A stretch of DNA of 64,000 bases from Protonemura montana (lineage: Eukaryota > Arthropoda > Insecta > Plecoptera > Nemouridae), in contig OX387610.1 in the NCBI GenBank assembly GCA_947568835.1, forward strand, positions 10,193,501-10,257,500, written 5' to 3'. The translations under genes and the position numbers were made by a program. How positions within the stretch are numbered: the first letter of the stretch is position 1; every line of letters begins with the position of its first letter. Below the pieces are notes generated by a model that did no database searches, had not been told where the DNA came from, and saw only the letters and a list, made by a program, of their open reading frames with translations. Shown piece by piece: positions 12,701 to 27,700 of this stretch.

Positions 12701-15700
12701 GGGTAACCACAATACACACATTACATTTGGAGAATATTTGACGCAGTCTAAGCTATTTTAAGTGCTAACTTTACTGTCGTGAACATATCAAAACTCAGTT
12801 GTCTACAGATCAGTTGTGGAATCTGTACGAGAATCAGATAACAGGTTATTAAAGCATCAAAATCTCTGTTTTAGATTCAATTTAAAATAGCTCACGTATA
12901 GAAACTAGCCAATCAAATTTCGAAAGGCTATTGAGAATTTCAATCTTACTTTGATAATATAACTTTATTGCACTCACTTCTTAAAGTGCACCTCGAGGTA
13001 CTTTCCAAACCTCGATGAATTATCATTCCGCACCGTCTTGGCGTTCCCAAAGCTCTCAAGCAAAGGCGACGCTTCTAGAATTTGTTCAGTTACAAGATTC
13101 GACGAAGATTTATTGACAGCAGCCAAGTACTGCATGACCAGTTTGGTGGACTCCGTCTTGCCGGATCCAGACTCTCCTGAGATGACCACGACCTGGGACT
13201 CTGGTGGAGAACTTCCTTCTTTGGACATGTGTGAGTAGGCAGCACTGCCGATTGCGAAGAGATGGCTGAAAAAAGAGACAATGGGTTAGACATTTTCATT
13301 TCGCACTATGTAGGGGCCCCATTTTAATCAGACATGTCCAAAGCGTTGTCATTTTGAAATTAGTTTATTTTCAGGGAATATTTTTGTTTCAAATCTGCAA
13401 AAAATAAACTTTTGGGCCAAATGATCAAAATATTGATATTGAATTGTTTCTGACACCAATCAGCTAGCTCGTGGAATAAATTTACATTTTTTTTCCATAA
13501 ATGAATTGTGGTTTTAACATCTTTAATAAAAGTATATTGCTACGAAACAGAATTGGAAACAAATAATAAAAAATACGTGAAATCAGCAAACAGTTTCTGG
13601 CAGCAGCAACTATTTGGGGACTCTTGACACAAAAAAATTGTCTTCATTTTCTTTACAGATGCCATAAGTAAGATATAAACAAGATGGGAAGCTTACGGTG
13701 GCAGAGTTCCTAAGATCTGTCCCTCGTATGTCTTCACCATGTCTAGACCGTAGATGTCGAACATTTTGTAGGGGTTGACAGCCACCAGGATACTGCCGGT
13801 GTAGGTCTGCAGAGGAACAGAACGCGGTGAAAGCCAGTTACCACATTTAGGTTTCTTTGTCAAACGCTAAATGTAATCAGTCCAACACGCTTCATGAGGC
13901 TTTAGACGTAATTGCTAAAATTGATTTATGTTATATTTTCCTTTGCCTAGTTCATAAAGTCATATACGTTCGAAAATATTGATAACGAGACATTTTTATA
14001 ATCTAAGATATAATTTTCCTCAAGGAGTAATTTCATAACTTTTAGTTGAAAGACCTTTTTCTCTGTCTCATTTACGAAAATGACTACATTGGAGCACTCT
14101 TCTCCTCTATTTTTGTGAATGACTAATGAGAAAAATGTTCGAAAACATTTTAGGCGACTTACGTAGATGAGTTCTTTGTCGTAGCGTATCTTCAGGTTCC
14201 ATAATAGCGAGGCTTCGTTGAGATCCCTGCAAGCAAGAGGACAGGAGACACATTAAGATGATTCAAAGCTGCTAGACAAGAAAACATTCATTCGCTAAAC
14301 TTGCAATTCTTAAATTTGTGCAATTATTCATTAGGTTTCATCAATTTGTGAAGCGAAAATAGATGTAGTCTCATATTTATCGACTATTTACTTAAATACA
14401 CTAAATTAATTTGCAATAATTGTGACATTATCTATTGATTCATTGTAATCATCAACATCATCACCGTTGCAATCATCGTTCTATTCCGTCAACAAAATCA
14501 CAATTCTTTCCTACATTTATCAAGTTCTTTGATCTTTCTTGCAAGGTCTTTGAAAAGACATGTCTTAGGCTCAGCCCCCAAGAATTCAGGGGTGACACCA
14601 TCGCAACTGAAGCTGGCAACCTGAAAATCTGTGAGTTCCATCTGTGAGCGACTTATCATTTGTAAACTCCGACCGAGCTCCGGCTCCAGAAAAACCAAAA
14701 GCCCTGCTTTTTTAAGTAAATATTACTGAAAAATGTCGACTTACGAGAGTTGTATCATGTCTTCGATCCCATTCTGTCCAAGGTCCTGTCTTCTGCGTAC
14801 GCCGTTCAAGGTCGTCAGGGTGAAGATCTGGGGCTGTAAACCAAGAAAATAATGTGGTAAGATCAAGGTGGCAATCGTATCCTTGCAACCTCTTGAGATC
14901 CGCTATCCGCGACAAAAGATAAAACGATTAGATGCACATCCTCTTGCTTCATGTGTATGCATTTTTTTTCATAAAAAAAAAATTATTAAAAGAAAAAATT
15001 ATTTTTATATCAAAGAAGAAATTATGTAATTTATGCTTTTAATATCCATGACCTCGAATATGAAAATATTCATAATATATTAATGATTGCATCTTACTTC
15101 TTATAAGAAAAAGGGCTTGTAAAGTCCTTAGGACTAAGAACACCCTTTTAGTGCATAGCATTATTTACATTCCTTATTAAATAAACACAACTGTGCGGTC
15201 ATGTTTTTGAACTTCAATATCATAAAGAAAAAAACAAATCTTTCGTTTCCTGTTTAGCTTCATTCATCTTAACATATCCTGTTTGCAAAGCCAGTGAAAT
15301 ACGTGTGCGTAACACTTCTATACGGTAGGTTTCCAATCGTGGCCATTCCTCAAGATGTTGACTGTCTTTGGAATGGTCAAGTAGTCTTACTGGGCCGAAG
15401 CTATAACTCACGTCGGTCTAACAATTAGAACCTATCCTGGCCTTGACATAAAATACTAGTTTGCGATCAAACACGATTAACTTGATAAGCATCGCGAAAT
15501 TGATCCAGTATTTTTACGGTTTCCGTCGAGAAGTTTCGACGGTTTTATCAATGATTTTTTTTTTAATTGGTGAGACTGAATGCTTTTAAGTCACCTTTTC
15601 ATGTTTGAATTTTTAACGGGTTTTCTATGTTAATACTATAATCACCATCAGAGAACACAGAAGATCTGTACCAACAAGATTATTGTATACGTTTACCACA

Positions 15701-18700
15701 TTCCTTGAGTTAGCACCGAATAATTCATTAAATATATTTTTGATGTCGGAATGTTTCAAAGAACAAATAAATTAAGAGTTTTTCTCTATCGGAAATATAC
15801 CATCATCAGAGAAGATTGCGTATTTGATGCAAACAGCTAATTTGACTTGAAAAAGCAGAAATAATCACATTCTATTGAAATTACATATTGCAAAAAAAAG
15901 CCATCAAATCACTGATCTTCTTGGAAATATTTCCCATGGAGAAGCAATTTTAAAATAGATGCATAAACCGCCGATCGACCAACCGCAGAGAAAGGCTTAA
16001 CACGACCAATCAAAAAGTGAGTTCGTGCATCTTTGAGATCGGATATTATTTCACGTTCCTTGACATTTTCGCTCGATACAATGTGTCACGTTGCTGGGGG
16101 GCAAAGGCCGACAGTCGCTAGGTGATTTCAATGCGCTAAGCTATTAGAAAATCTGCATTACAACTTTACTACTCGTGCTAGCTTTGTGTTAAAGGGTGGG
16201 GTTTTCTCTGCCAACATTTTTAACTGAGTAACAATAAGTAGGTATTTTTAATTCATTATTGTTCAAACTCTTTCGACACTCTTTTTGCAACTAACAAAGC
16301 TGTGTATGTTTTCATCAGGACTTCAAACTTTATTGAAACAGAGAAACTGACGAAACTTCTGGAGAAGTCCTTTTTAAAACTAAAACCCCATCACAAAACC
16401 TAAAGCATTTTTTTTTTTCAAGGAAGTGGAAGAAGACGATAGTTTTTGGCAAACAGATATGGAAAAAATGTTTAAACTTCTGTTTCGATTAAGACTATTT
16501 ATAGACAAAACAAGAGTCATGTAAAACTTTTGTAAACATTTTTTAAATTGTTTTTAATGTATTTCCGTAATTGAAAGATAATTAAAGACGTGTTGAAAGT
16601 ATGCACGCTAGTCTAATTTGTTTAAATCAAACTTAAAACCTTCTACTCTGTTCACAGTCTTCCGCCAAACTGAAAGTGCATAATTTCGACGACGCACTGA
16701 AAGATTATCAAACCGCAAGACCTCAAATCAGCGTCGACAAAAAATGAACAGTCATATACGGTGCCGGGAATCGAACGTGGTGCCGTGAATACTGATCATC
16801 CGAACGTGAACAAATTGTGTTCGTCTGAGAGTGACCATCTATAGCCGCCATATTTGCCAGAGAGTTGCTATCTCCAAGAAATTACCGCCATGTTTGCATG
16901 GGCAAAGAGTTGCTATCTCCAAGAAATTACCTCCATGTTTGCATGGCCAAAGAGTTGCCATCTCTTAGCAATTATGATGCAAACATGGCGCTCTATGCTT
17001 TGAGATGGCCACTCTCTGACCGTACTACGAATTGCCTGACCGGCGACCACTCGTTGAGAATATCGAGTCAACGTTTTTGAACCAGCTAATAAAGGCACCT
17101 CAGGTATTTCAAAGGAAGGTGAATAACCTAGATTACAAGACGACTATAGGTACGGTCGAACCTAAACTTCAGTGCATCTTACCACCTAGTTACTTTTCAT
17201 ACGAATATTATACAGTTTCATTAACAAACACAAGCTTACATGCCACACAACGGCCCGACCGAAAGTTTGGACGACATTTTAATTGCACGGCGTTAAAGAA
17301 GTTTTAAACGAAATCTTAATTAAGGTAAAACGAAAAGAAGTCTGCTTCATTACAAGTGGAATACAGTAATAATTGGATCCACGCCAAGGACCGATGTCTA
17401 GCTGTAATTGGCAAGAAAGAAACGAGGAACTTTTTTTCCCCAATTCCTCTTCCCTGGACCACTATAAAATTGAATTTTATTTTTCGATATGTACAGTCGT
17501 TTCAGTAGAAATACTATTAATTAAAATTCATTTATGTTTAAGTGATGTTATTATGTATATTTTTATGTGTTTGAAATCGTTTTATTTGTATATATGTATG
17601 TAATTAAAGTTTGAGAGCTAAATGAATGAATTCATTCAAAATTGACGATGACAAGCTTCTCCATAAACCCCTAAGAACTAATTGGTTTATGGTGTAACGG
17701 GTCTTTGTTATCGGTCATATCTTCTTGTGGTTTTTATCCTCAAAGAGCTATACAAGGGATTTTCATTCAAAACTTATTTTTAATGGTTTTTCTGATTTTC
17801 CTCTTTCAGTCGTGGCTATTGCACCCTATTAAATCACCCTCACATTCCTTTTAAACCTGTTTAACAGGAGTATGGATTTCAGTTCTGGTACCAGGGTACA
17901 TTCCTGCCTTTTAGGATAGGAGAGGTTAATCGCCATCTTCACCATCAGGTATAGTGTCTCACCCTAATTCACACACGTCGTCATACAATTACTTTGTGAC
18001 CAGCTAGTCGCCGTCAAACACAAAAATCCTAATCATTATCACCCTATCATTCACTGACACTATCAAACAAGCCCCATATAAGCTACCAAAACAGTGCATC
18101 GTTAAACATCACAAAAACTCAACCTACACTTTCCATCAGCTTCCAAAGACACAACTCAGCTAGCGAGGGCACCGCCGCCGTCGAACATCGAAACACCGAC
18201 GACTTCACCGACGACGTCGTCGACTGAATCGAATGGCGTCGATTATGCCGACGCCGTGACGCATCACCACATTCCGATGGCAAAATGTTACACTTCTGCG
18301 TCTTGAAGTGTTCCCAGTTGAAGTTGGAGTAAAGGTGAGATTTTTGACTAGCTATTTGTCTTCTGTTAGTCACAGAAGTGAAATTAGTATCGTCAGAGTC
18401 ATTTTGATCACCACTTTGAATAACTTCATAGGCGTTTGAACATATTTTGGACTCTTCTTTCGAGGTCCCAAATCTGGAAGAGGGCCGCACGCAGTTCTCG
18501 TAGGAAGGGAGGATACTTTTACTTGATTTTTCGGTGTCATTGTTTCTATCACACCAACTCGTCGCACGGTTTTGCAATTTGATTTCGGTAATGCAATTCA
18601 ATTTGATATTAGGAACCACAGACACCGTCAAAGCCTCATCCGGCTTACCATTCGATGAAACTGACATCCTTATTTCCTTTTCAGTCAAAGCGCAATCGAA

Positions 18701-21700
18701 TTCGAATCGTATCTCCAGTCTTTGGTGATACGTTCATTGAAAATTGGCACCAGGAAATGCAACGGCGTGAACATCTCGATTTCCTCTTATGTAATATGGC
18801 AAGAACCGAGACATGGGCGATCCTGCTTATGGGTTATTGACCAGTAATGCTTACAATTTGAATATGCGGTGAGATTTCTTCCATTGTCCTTGATGGTGAG
18901 CGTTTAACGATCAAAGAAGCTATTCTTCTTGGGAATGTGTGTTTTTTTAATTTTTCAAACGTGGAATTAAAGTGTGGTTTCTGATATAAGTACCACAAAG
19001 ACTGTAAGAATTATTTCTTTAAAGCCTTATGGTTATTTTTTATAGCTGTTTGTAAAATTTTCATGAAAAATAACGTTTCCCATATTAAAAATAATGTATT
19101 TTGGTCATTTTTGTGGAGACCGCTTCAAAGAATTGTTGGTTAACGAGCCAGATGTGCATCTTTCTTATGATAATCAAATTCTAACTGATACTGAAGATCT
19201 TTTGTGATTTCTCTAATTCCTGCGAAACCGTCAATTCCTATATTGTCGGCATGTTCATAAGTGTATAAGTGTACCAGACTTGAAGCACGTGTTTAGAATT
19301 GTCGCCAGAGACTGCTTTAAAATGTAGCTGTCTTAGCACACCTTAAACGCCGTAAACTAGAAACCTAAATAAGAGAGCCGTCAATTTAGTATGTGTGGCT
19401 GTATTGTACTTCTCAGTCAATGAACCTAAGTGATGACTGATTTAAAATGTTATTTCTTTAAAATATAAATTATTAAGTGTGCAAGACTTGTGTGATTTGT
19501 ATATCTGATTATCGTCTTGCCTTTTTTTTTAAGGTCATTTATAAATCACTAGGTCAGGATCGACCTTTGAATGTTGTGATGCCGCTGGCTTGATCATTGA
19601 ATTGATTTAATCAGTTGATGTACCCAACTTTCTTTCCAGACACACGTGTGTGGGGCCGGCAAAATTATGAACCGCCCAGAATCGGTCGATGTTTAACATG
19701 GTTTTGTTAGGAAGCTATTCATTTCAGGTCTTCCTTGGGCAGTTCTGCTTTTTTTTTTTTTTTTTTTTTTGTGTTTCAAGACGGTTTTGAATTAAGAAGG
19801 TGACTTTAATTTGATTAGATGACAATGCAAAGTTGTGACCGCGTCAATGAAGAATCTGCTTTGGTGATTAATTCTTTTTTCTTGATGCAATTTCGGTGAA
19901 TGTCATAGTTAAGGTAATGAGATCCAGTGAGACTAAATGGGCACCAAACAAATCTTTTTGTGGCAGTCAAATTTTCTCTCATTTGGCAAAATGTAAAGAG
20001 TTCGTTGCTATAAAAAGTGCATAGCGTAAATTTGTCATGGATTCTTATTCTCATTGTAATTACATAACTGTAATTCGGGTTGAAAAAGGAGAGAAAAGTG
20101 TACTTCTTTCTTTGGCGGGTCACGCTCAATCCAACATCAGGCGTAAGACATTATTTGTGTCGAAGATAACATCACTACGCTCTCAAAATTCACGATTTCA
20201 TCACCGATTATCAGTTTAAATGGTCACTTTTTTTGTTAATTTTCTTCCACACGTTTGACGATACGGAGCCATTTTTTTGTTTTTCTTAAAATGACCACAT
20301 CGTTTCGTTCACAAGCACCGAACAAAAAAACAAAAAATAAAATACTTTGCGTTAAAAGTCATGTCACCCGCCATTTTACTTTGAAAAACCTTGAAAACAC
20401 CGAACAGTCTTCCAATCGCACAAGGAAATGCATTTTGAACGTTCAAAAGTCTACGACGCCGAAGAGAAATGCTGTACTTAAACAATCCTTGACCTCGAGA
20501 CTAACGAACGAGGCTCTCTTAATCAATTACCTCATTATTACCTGACTTATAAAAGAAACGCATACAACTAGACCACGATATAAGGACCAACACGAGCTAA
20601 AAACGCACCCAATTCTTAAAAAAAAAACACAACACAACACGTAACACGTAAAAACACTCTTGATCACGACTACATCACAAAATGTTTTGACCACTCAAGA
20701 TCAAAAAAGATATACACCTAACAAACGCAAACCACAAGAAAAATCAGATGAAATTTGAAAAACAAACGGTCCATCAGACAATTAAACAAGTCGAGTACGG
20801 TGTTTTTTTAAGCAGCGATATAGTCTAGTTGTTACCGACAAGCCCGATGGTCAGTCACTAAATGACCAAGCTGCATTCAGCATTAGATGAGTCCGATCGT
20901 ACCACCTACAAAAGATGTACTCTTCAATTGACCGGAGGCAAGAAGCATTATAACAGCGAAACATAGGGGATAATAGCAAGTCTGGCTCAAGAAGAGCTGA
21001 ATGCACGGACAACGGTGATGGGACACTTTAGCTTGTAATAAATTTTAGCTCCACCTTAAGTGATAAATATACAGCCGGTGCTACAGATGACTATGGGTCT
21101 TAGATGATGGCTTAGAGCGTCAAGAAAATAATAATGGCACTTTACTTAAAGCGCTTGAAGTGGTGATAGCATAAATTTGTAAGATTTTTAGATCATGTAG
21201 ACATGGTTAGTAATATCATGGAGTTTTTTAGGTAGAGTCAGAGGACCTCTGTTTATGTTAAATATTCTGATGAGCAAACGAGATGGTAACACGTAGTTAC
21301 GGTGGATGCCACTTGATGGCGCTCACAACCGTAATTTTTAACAAACATCTACAGTAACATATATTCGATTAAAAAAATCGATTCAATCATTGTGGTTAGT
21401 ATTAATAAAGATTAATTAAGCGTAAGCCAGTCTCCAATGCAAAAATAACGAAGCATTTTTTGACACTCCAAACGACGGTAACTCCATCTAGTACAATCTT
21501 CCAATTAGGTCGGTGAATTAGCTATTTGGCGGTTATTTTTCACGAAGACAGTATAACAACTCTATAGCAGTACGGTATAATACACAAAATCTACTTTCAA
21601 TGACAAACTCTTGCTATGCGCGGGGTATTTTATTACCAGGAACACCCGCGACAGGTGGAGATCGGGGTTCGATTCCGCTTTAGGGCATCAATTTTTGAAA

Positions 21701-24700
21701 GGTTATTAGTGTTCCTAATAATGAAATGGTAATACGGTTGTATAGAAAGTGCTATGTCTTGAAATCCAGTGCATCGTTACGCAATTGTATCATGTTCGAT
21801 TTCTACAGCAGATACTAGTAATCAGAACCATGTAATAATAAGTTTCTTCGTTGTGCATTTAAATTTTGTTTTTAATCGTCTAGCAAAGTGCATGTGCTCG
21901 TAAATTAAAGTATTAATTAAAATTGATTATAATAAAATTTCACACAGTAGTTTTGATCGTAAATAGTTTTTAATGCGCAACGAATTGAGGACGTGCTTAC
22001 ATTTTCTTAAGTCAGCGTAAAAAATTGTTTATAATTGGCGTAGAATTTCTTTGGCTGTTGTCTATATAGGTAGAATCTTTTAGAGTGGAGTTACTTTAGC
22101 CGAATTATGACTCGTCAGAATGGATTCGGTAGCTGTAGGAGGTGCATTTGATTCACTTCAATGCGCAGACTCTAGAAGATAGCTACCAGAAATGTTCACG
22201 TTATGTGGTTGAGGTAGAGAAACTGTAAGTTGATGGTGTGTATGCAAGTCAAGATTTAGTAAAAATGAAGTTTAAAACATATTGGTAATTATGTGAAATC
22301 TTTTTTAAATTGCAAACGCTTGCAATGCGCGGGGTATTCTATTATTTGGAACACAGCTACCGTCTCAAAATGTGATGCCCAAATGGGGTATCACTTTTTG
22401 AGAGGGAAGAAGTGTTCCTAATAATAAAATATTGGTCATTTTTTTTAGGTTTATAGAGAGTCTCAGCGCTAATGTAAACGCTAGCGCTAACGCTACGGAA
22501 AGTACCGACCTACCAACTACTTTACGGTATTTGTCGCTAGGTGGAGTCACCATCGCTGTAAGAGTTAAGAAATTTCATTTTGTTATTACTTTCAGATTTT
22601 TTTTCGAATAGGGTAACTTGCAGTTGGTTTTGGTCAAATAATACCATTACAAAAGATCTCTTGAATAAACTAATTAATTTTTTTCATCTAACAAAACCCG
22701 AATAGATATTGATAATTTGCGATTGAAATTTGATTTCAAAATTAGACTATGGGACTTCCAAAATGCAAGACAATACATAATTTTAACTAACCCCACCTGG
22801 ATCAGAAGCAAGTTTAAAACAACTAAACCTACTGTTTATATAGAAACAGATTTTTATTTACTAACCGAGTCTGGTTACAGAAAAACCAAATTATTTTCTG
22901 AGGTCCAGTATAAACATTTTCCTAACTCTTTGTTAAAGTAGGAGTTAAATTAATTGTCATGGCAACAACCAATCACATGCAGTGAAAGTCAGCTGTTTCT
23001 GATAATAAAATAGCTTAACTCTGAGTTAAACAATACTGTAATACCGGGCATTTACTTTTTTTTTAATTTTAATGTGAATATAATCGTTATTTTTAATTTT
23101 TATAATATTAGTGATGCTATGAAAATGAAAAGTGTACTCGTTTAGTTTAGTTCGACAGACCGATTACTTAAAATACTTATAAAGTTTTGAAAAATCTCTC
23201 TGAGACTCACAGTCTGTAGCATAGAGGTCCTGACACACTTCTTAAGCGAATGAGCTGTGCCTAACAAGCGATGAGTACGCACAAAGTGTCCCGACCACCT
23301 TGCCTCCCATTGAGAGATTTAACAAGGAAGTGCGTGTATTAAACAGCTAGAGTACCGCTTCGCTGGCTTTACGCATAAACGGAATTCAGTGCGACGTTTA
23401 CGGCGTTAGGGCACCCATCAGTGCACTAAAACTTAGTTTAAGATCGCTTATCAGTTTTACTAACCGAAGTCTAATTTTTAATTCACAATTAAGTGAGTTT
23501 TTATGGTTTTTATATCCATGTCTACTTTATCTAACCTTAGAACTAGTTTAGAATAAAATTGTCAATTTTGTTTATATGCTTAGAACCAATATTTTTTGAC
23601 GTTTCTTTACCTACACGTGATACGTGAACAAGGGCAAAAGCAGGTTTTTCAATAATGATCTAAAAACCTAGTTTAAATTAGATATTTTTAAATTTAGGAA
23701 GTTCTCCAACTAAATTATTACCGAACATGATGTTCTGAGATCATAGAAGTAAAGCAGCACTGCGCTGAGTCAAGATTTAGATGGGTGACCATCATACACT
23801 TGACCAGTTCTGTTCGGGAGAGTGCAAATTTATTTGCCTTGCTTCTCAACCTCTTGACAGCATCGGTTTTTGGCAGAATCTTCGGTGGTACTCTTCCAAA
23901 CAAGTAGGCTACGTGCCGGCACCAGGGTTCCCTCCTTCCTTCTAGGCTAGGTTAGATTCATCGCTACCCTCAAGATCACACACTCATTCACCGAAGCCAT
24001 TAAACCAGTGCCGCAGGGCTCGTTGTCAACACAAAATACCATCAATTTAATTTAATTAGTTATTCCTCGCCAAATCATGCTGTGACCTGTCTTTTGTATT
24101 TATTTATTGAGAATAATACCATTGAGCAATCGGACAAGAAATCATTAACATAGAGGCACAAAACTAGGTTAATTTTTTCTGAAACGGGTACCTTATTATC
24201 GATCTAAGTCGGTATAGGCTCTTGTGCCTCATGGTTAACATTAATTGCATCTTTCGCTGTTGCTAAGGTCGAAATAACATTTGTTTTCAATACAAATTAC
24301 TATGTTTTTTTATTTCCACGATTGATTTGTGATATTTTAGACACACTCTGTTTTGACAAACTACCCTTTGGCACTCGCCTAACAGCATCGATGAATTATT
24401 TCTCAATTATAGTCTAGCCGAGGATAAAACACATTGCCGCAGTTCAGGCTGATCTTATTTTTATTTAAAGATTTGGCAAAGTTAAGAAACAAGAACACTT
24501 GAGTATCGTATTTTCTTTTACAAGGACAGGACCATCATTAAAACTATCCGCGGGAACGCTTTTAGCAATTTGAAAGTAATAAATGATGCCACGAATATAT
24601 TATACAAGATTCGAATTCACACACAGAAGAGTATTAGGACCAGTTAGTCTTGCCATACAGTACCTTTTCTGAAACACTTTTTAAACTGGGTTTTGAATGC

Positions 24701-27700
24701 TAGTAGTTGTAGTTGTTTTAGACGTATTTTAGTTCTTTTTCACTTATCATTCAAAGCCCAGTTTAAAAAGTTTTTGTCAAAATTAGTGCTAAGGTAAGAT
24801 AAAGTAGACATGAGTCTAAAAACCAGGGTACGTTTTCTTTTAATTGAACTGTATGTCTGTACTCTAATGAATTCACTTGAAACGTTCGCAAGTCATTGTT
24901 TAGTGGAAAGGTCAACACCCAATGAAAGTCACACTCATCGCTCTCATCGCACAAAGTCTGAAAATATATCTCATTACATCGATTAAAAAGTCATAAATAG
25001 CGCGATATCATTTTATCAGATGGACTGTAATTGTTATGGGAGTAACAGTAAGTCTCTGACTAAAGATCTCATCGTAAAATTGCCCTGAAAACCACTCTGG
25101 TATGCAAATCTTATGCCCATTGAGAAAGTACATGCAGATGCATGAAAATCAAAATAAATTTATTCCACGAGATGTTAGTTTTTTTCATAATATTTATTTG
25201 AACGAATTCTGCTCTTGAAAGCGAGAAGAGGTAATTTAGTTAATATTTAAATTATCGGTAAGCGTGTTGGCTGTCGGCACCTAAGACGAATTACTTTCAA
25301 AAATACCAGACGCGTGTTCTTTTGCATTCGTGCAAATTCTTTGATATTAAATTGTTTGCTTTTTCGAAAGCTAATTTATTTGATAGTTGATTTAGTAGTC
25401 ATTATGATTGACGTTCTTATTTGAAAAATATTTTGAAAAACACAGCCGTCAATGCGACGGACCTTGGGCAGAACATACTCACAGGGCCCAGAATTGTAGA
25501 GAAAATAAAAATTCAGTTAAGCAATCCCCTATTAAACACAATATAAATCTTTTAAAATACACTATTTTCCTTCATAAAAGTTAAGCTCACAAAAGCTATA
25601 TTCCGTCTCATTTATTACCTGAAAAGCAGATATTGCTTCAGAGATGACAAAAAAAAAACACTTTTATTCGCCTAATAACACCATCTTTGCTGTCTTAATA
25701 AGACCTTAAGTCAAAAGGATTCAAATTCCGCCAAACTGTATCCCAAAAACGGGTTAAAATCCACCCGTTGGATTTTCAATCGCCCCGTACGACGGGGCGT
25801 GCAAAAAGGTGCACAGTGCCACTTAACAGTAAATCCTTCACTGTCACTGTCAGATTATTTATAATAAAGATCAAATTCTTTCATGTTGGCATGATCATTT
25901 ATAACTTTCCTTATAATGCAACTGAAATTTTTGACTCGACAATACACATTCCAAAACCTGAACGATCATATTAAACACAGTTTCCCATCTAAATAAAGAC
26001 AAAAGGGTCAATAATCGGCATCGAATGTACTGCTACTACCCAATAATAGTTCGAATCGTTCGGTTAGTGTCTAAGAATAGGTTCGATTGTGTATCGATTT
26101 AAGATTGGCAACTAGAACACCTGTCTACAGTTAGTTTCAAGTGCCAATCTATCACGTGACATGGGAGTCACACGAGCTTGATACTCCCAGCACAGCTGAC
26201 GACGTCGACGTAGGTAACGGATTCTAAGGTGATCTGCATGACGGATCTTGCACAATAGGGCACTTTTTGGTTGTTATAGCTGTCGCCAAAGGAAGAGACA
26301 ACTTAAATTTAGGTGCACAAAAAATTCAGCACTGGAATGATCCTTAAAGTGACCACTTGGAAGCAAAATCTGCAGTTATTTTTGGGAGAAAGGTTGTAAG
26401 GGTTTAAATTATTTAAATAGCTAAACACGCTTCGCCTATCAACCTCTAGACAGAATGGATTTGTTGAAGAATCCTGCTGTTTAAGTTGTACAGTTCTTTG
26501 GAAGGGACTTTAGGCCCTTGGTGCTCTTTGACAGGAGTGCGCTACGTGCCGACACCGAGTTTCCCCTCCTCTCTTCTTGGCTAGGTTAGGTTATTTATCA
26601 TCATTTAACCATTCACCAACGCCATAAGACCAGTGCTACAGGGTCCATCAAAACAGTGCGTCGTTAAACACAAAGAATCAATCAACAGCTATAAACAAGC
26701 CTATCAACCTTTAAATCCACCATTATTTTGCTCTTCAATAGCTTAATGCTGCTATCATTAATGGTATAATTGTTAAATTAACCAGTACTCTTTAATAAAT
26801 TCAAAACACTTCAGAAACTTAACTTGGCTTGCGATATTGACCCATTTTGAAAAACGGTTCCTTCGTAAACTAGTGCCAAGGCCATGAGAGATTAGACATC
26901 TCAACAACTTAATGTCTTTAGACATCTCAATTTTATAGAACATTGATGATACATAATATATTGTACTTTGATCATTCAAAGTATCATGATTTGCACCCGT
27001 CGAGATAGCTGTCTGATCCTAACTATGAATCGGAGGCGGTCACGAAATCGAACGGGAGATTTATCGGAAATAAACTGACCGTTTACAGAGTCCTTTGTGA
27101 AGTTTTTTTAGACCCGCCTCCGTTCAAAGGAGCTGTTAGTAACAACCGTTCGTCTCAATCGCAATCACTTGTTTGTGATTGATTTGTCACGTTAGGATGC
27201 GTACGATTTTGCATGGATTGTCTATGAATTAGTATCCCGGTTCAGTTGCATATTATTCCAGACTAGCTTCCTTTCCATCCTTCGCTTGCTGGTTTCAGCT
27301 CCCTGGTGGAAACACCAGAAAGACCAAAAACCGAACAATGATCTGACTGTCATTAATCTTAAATTGGTGATCATATTGGGATGAACTCTTTCGACCAATG
27401 GTTAACATGTCTTTGTCCTTCTTTAGTTGTGTTCTAAGATCTCTCATCTTCAGTTATTTATTTAGATTCAACAAGTATTCAAGAAAACGGATAACAAATG
27501 GAAAGTTATCTTAATGATTAAGATGAAAGATAATAATAGGCAGTTATCATGGATGTTAGCTGCAGTGGACAAATTTTTCACAGGAAATGGAAAAAAATGT
27601 CAAAAATACCTTACATCCCACTAAATAAATGACTTATTTTATAAATACAAAAACTATATGAAGCTATATTGAGGAGCCTAAAAGTTAGAGCAACCAAACT

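Larger units (their letters stand above)
745..14744 (-). other. Myo15: Introns between the Myo15 motor and tail exons
   Basis: These introns of about 0.25-0.75 kb are mostly plain AT-rich sequence. Exceptions are a dispersed-repeat fragment at 2680-2790, a 5S-SINE at 3704-4085, microsatellites at 7018-7045 (tagtaa) and 9235-9285 (tgtgtt/gatttt), and degenerate 5S-like heads at 10783-10845, 12418-12475 and 12607-12716. A possible MITE-like patch at 11625-11710 has inverted ttgattggctgtgacc and gtgaccaatca. I see nothing else in these introns. Confidence 0.6.

Noticed and set aside
22717..22941. 74-codon plus-strand frame as a transposase remnant
   Set aside because: No catalytic motif or family resemblance is visible, and the 3' end overlaps a short dispersed repeat.
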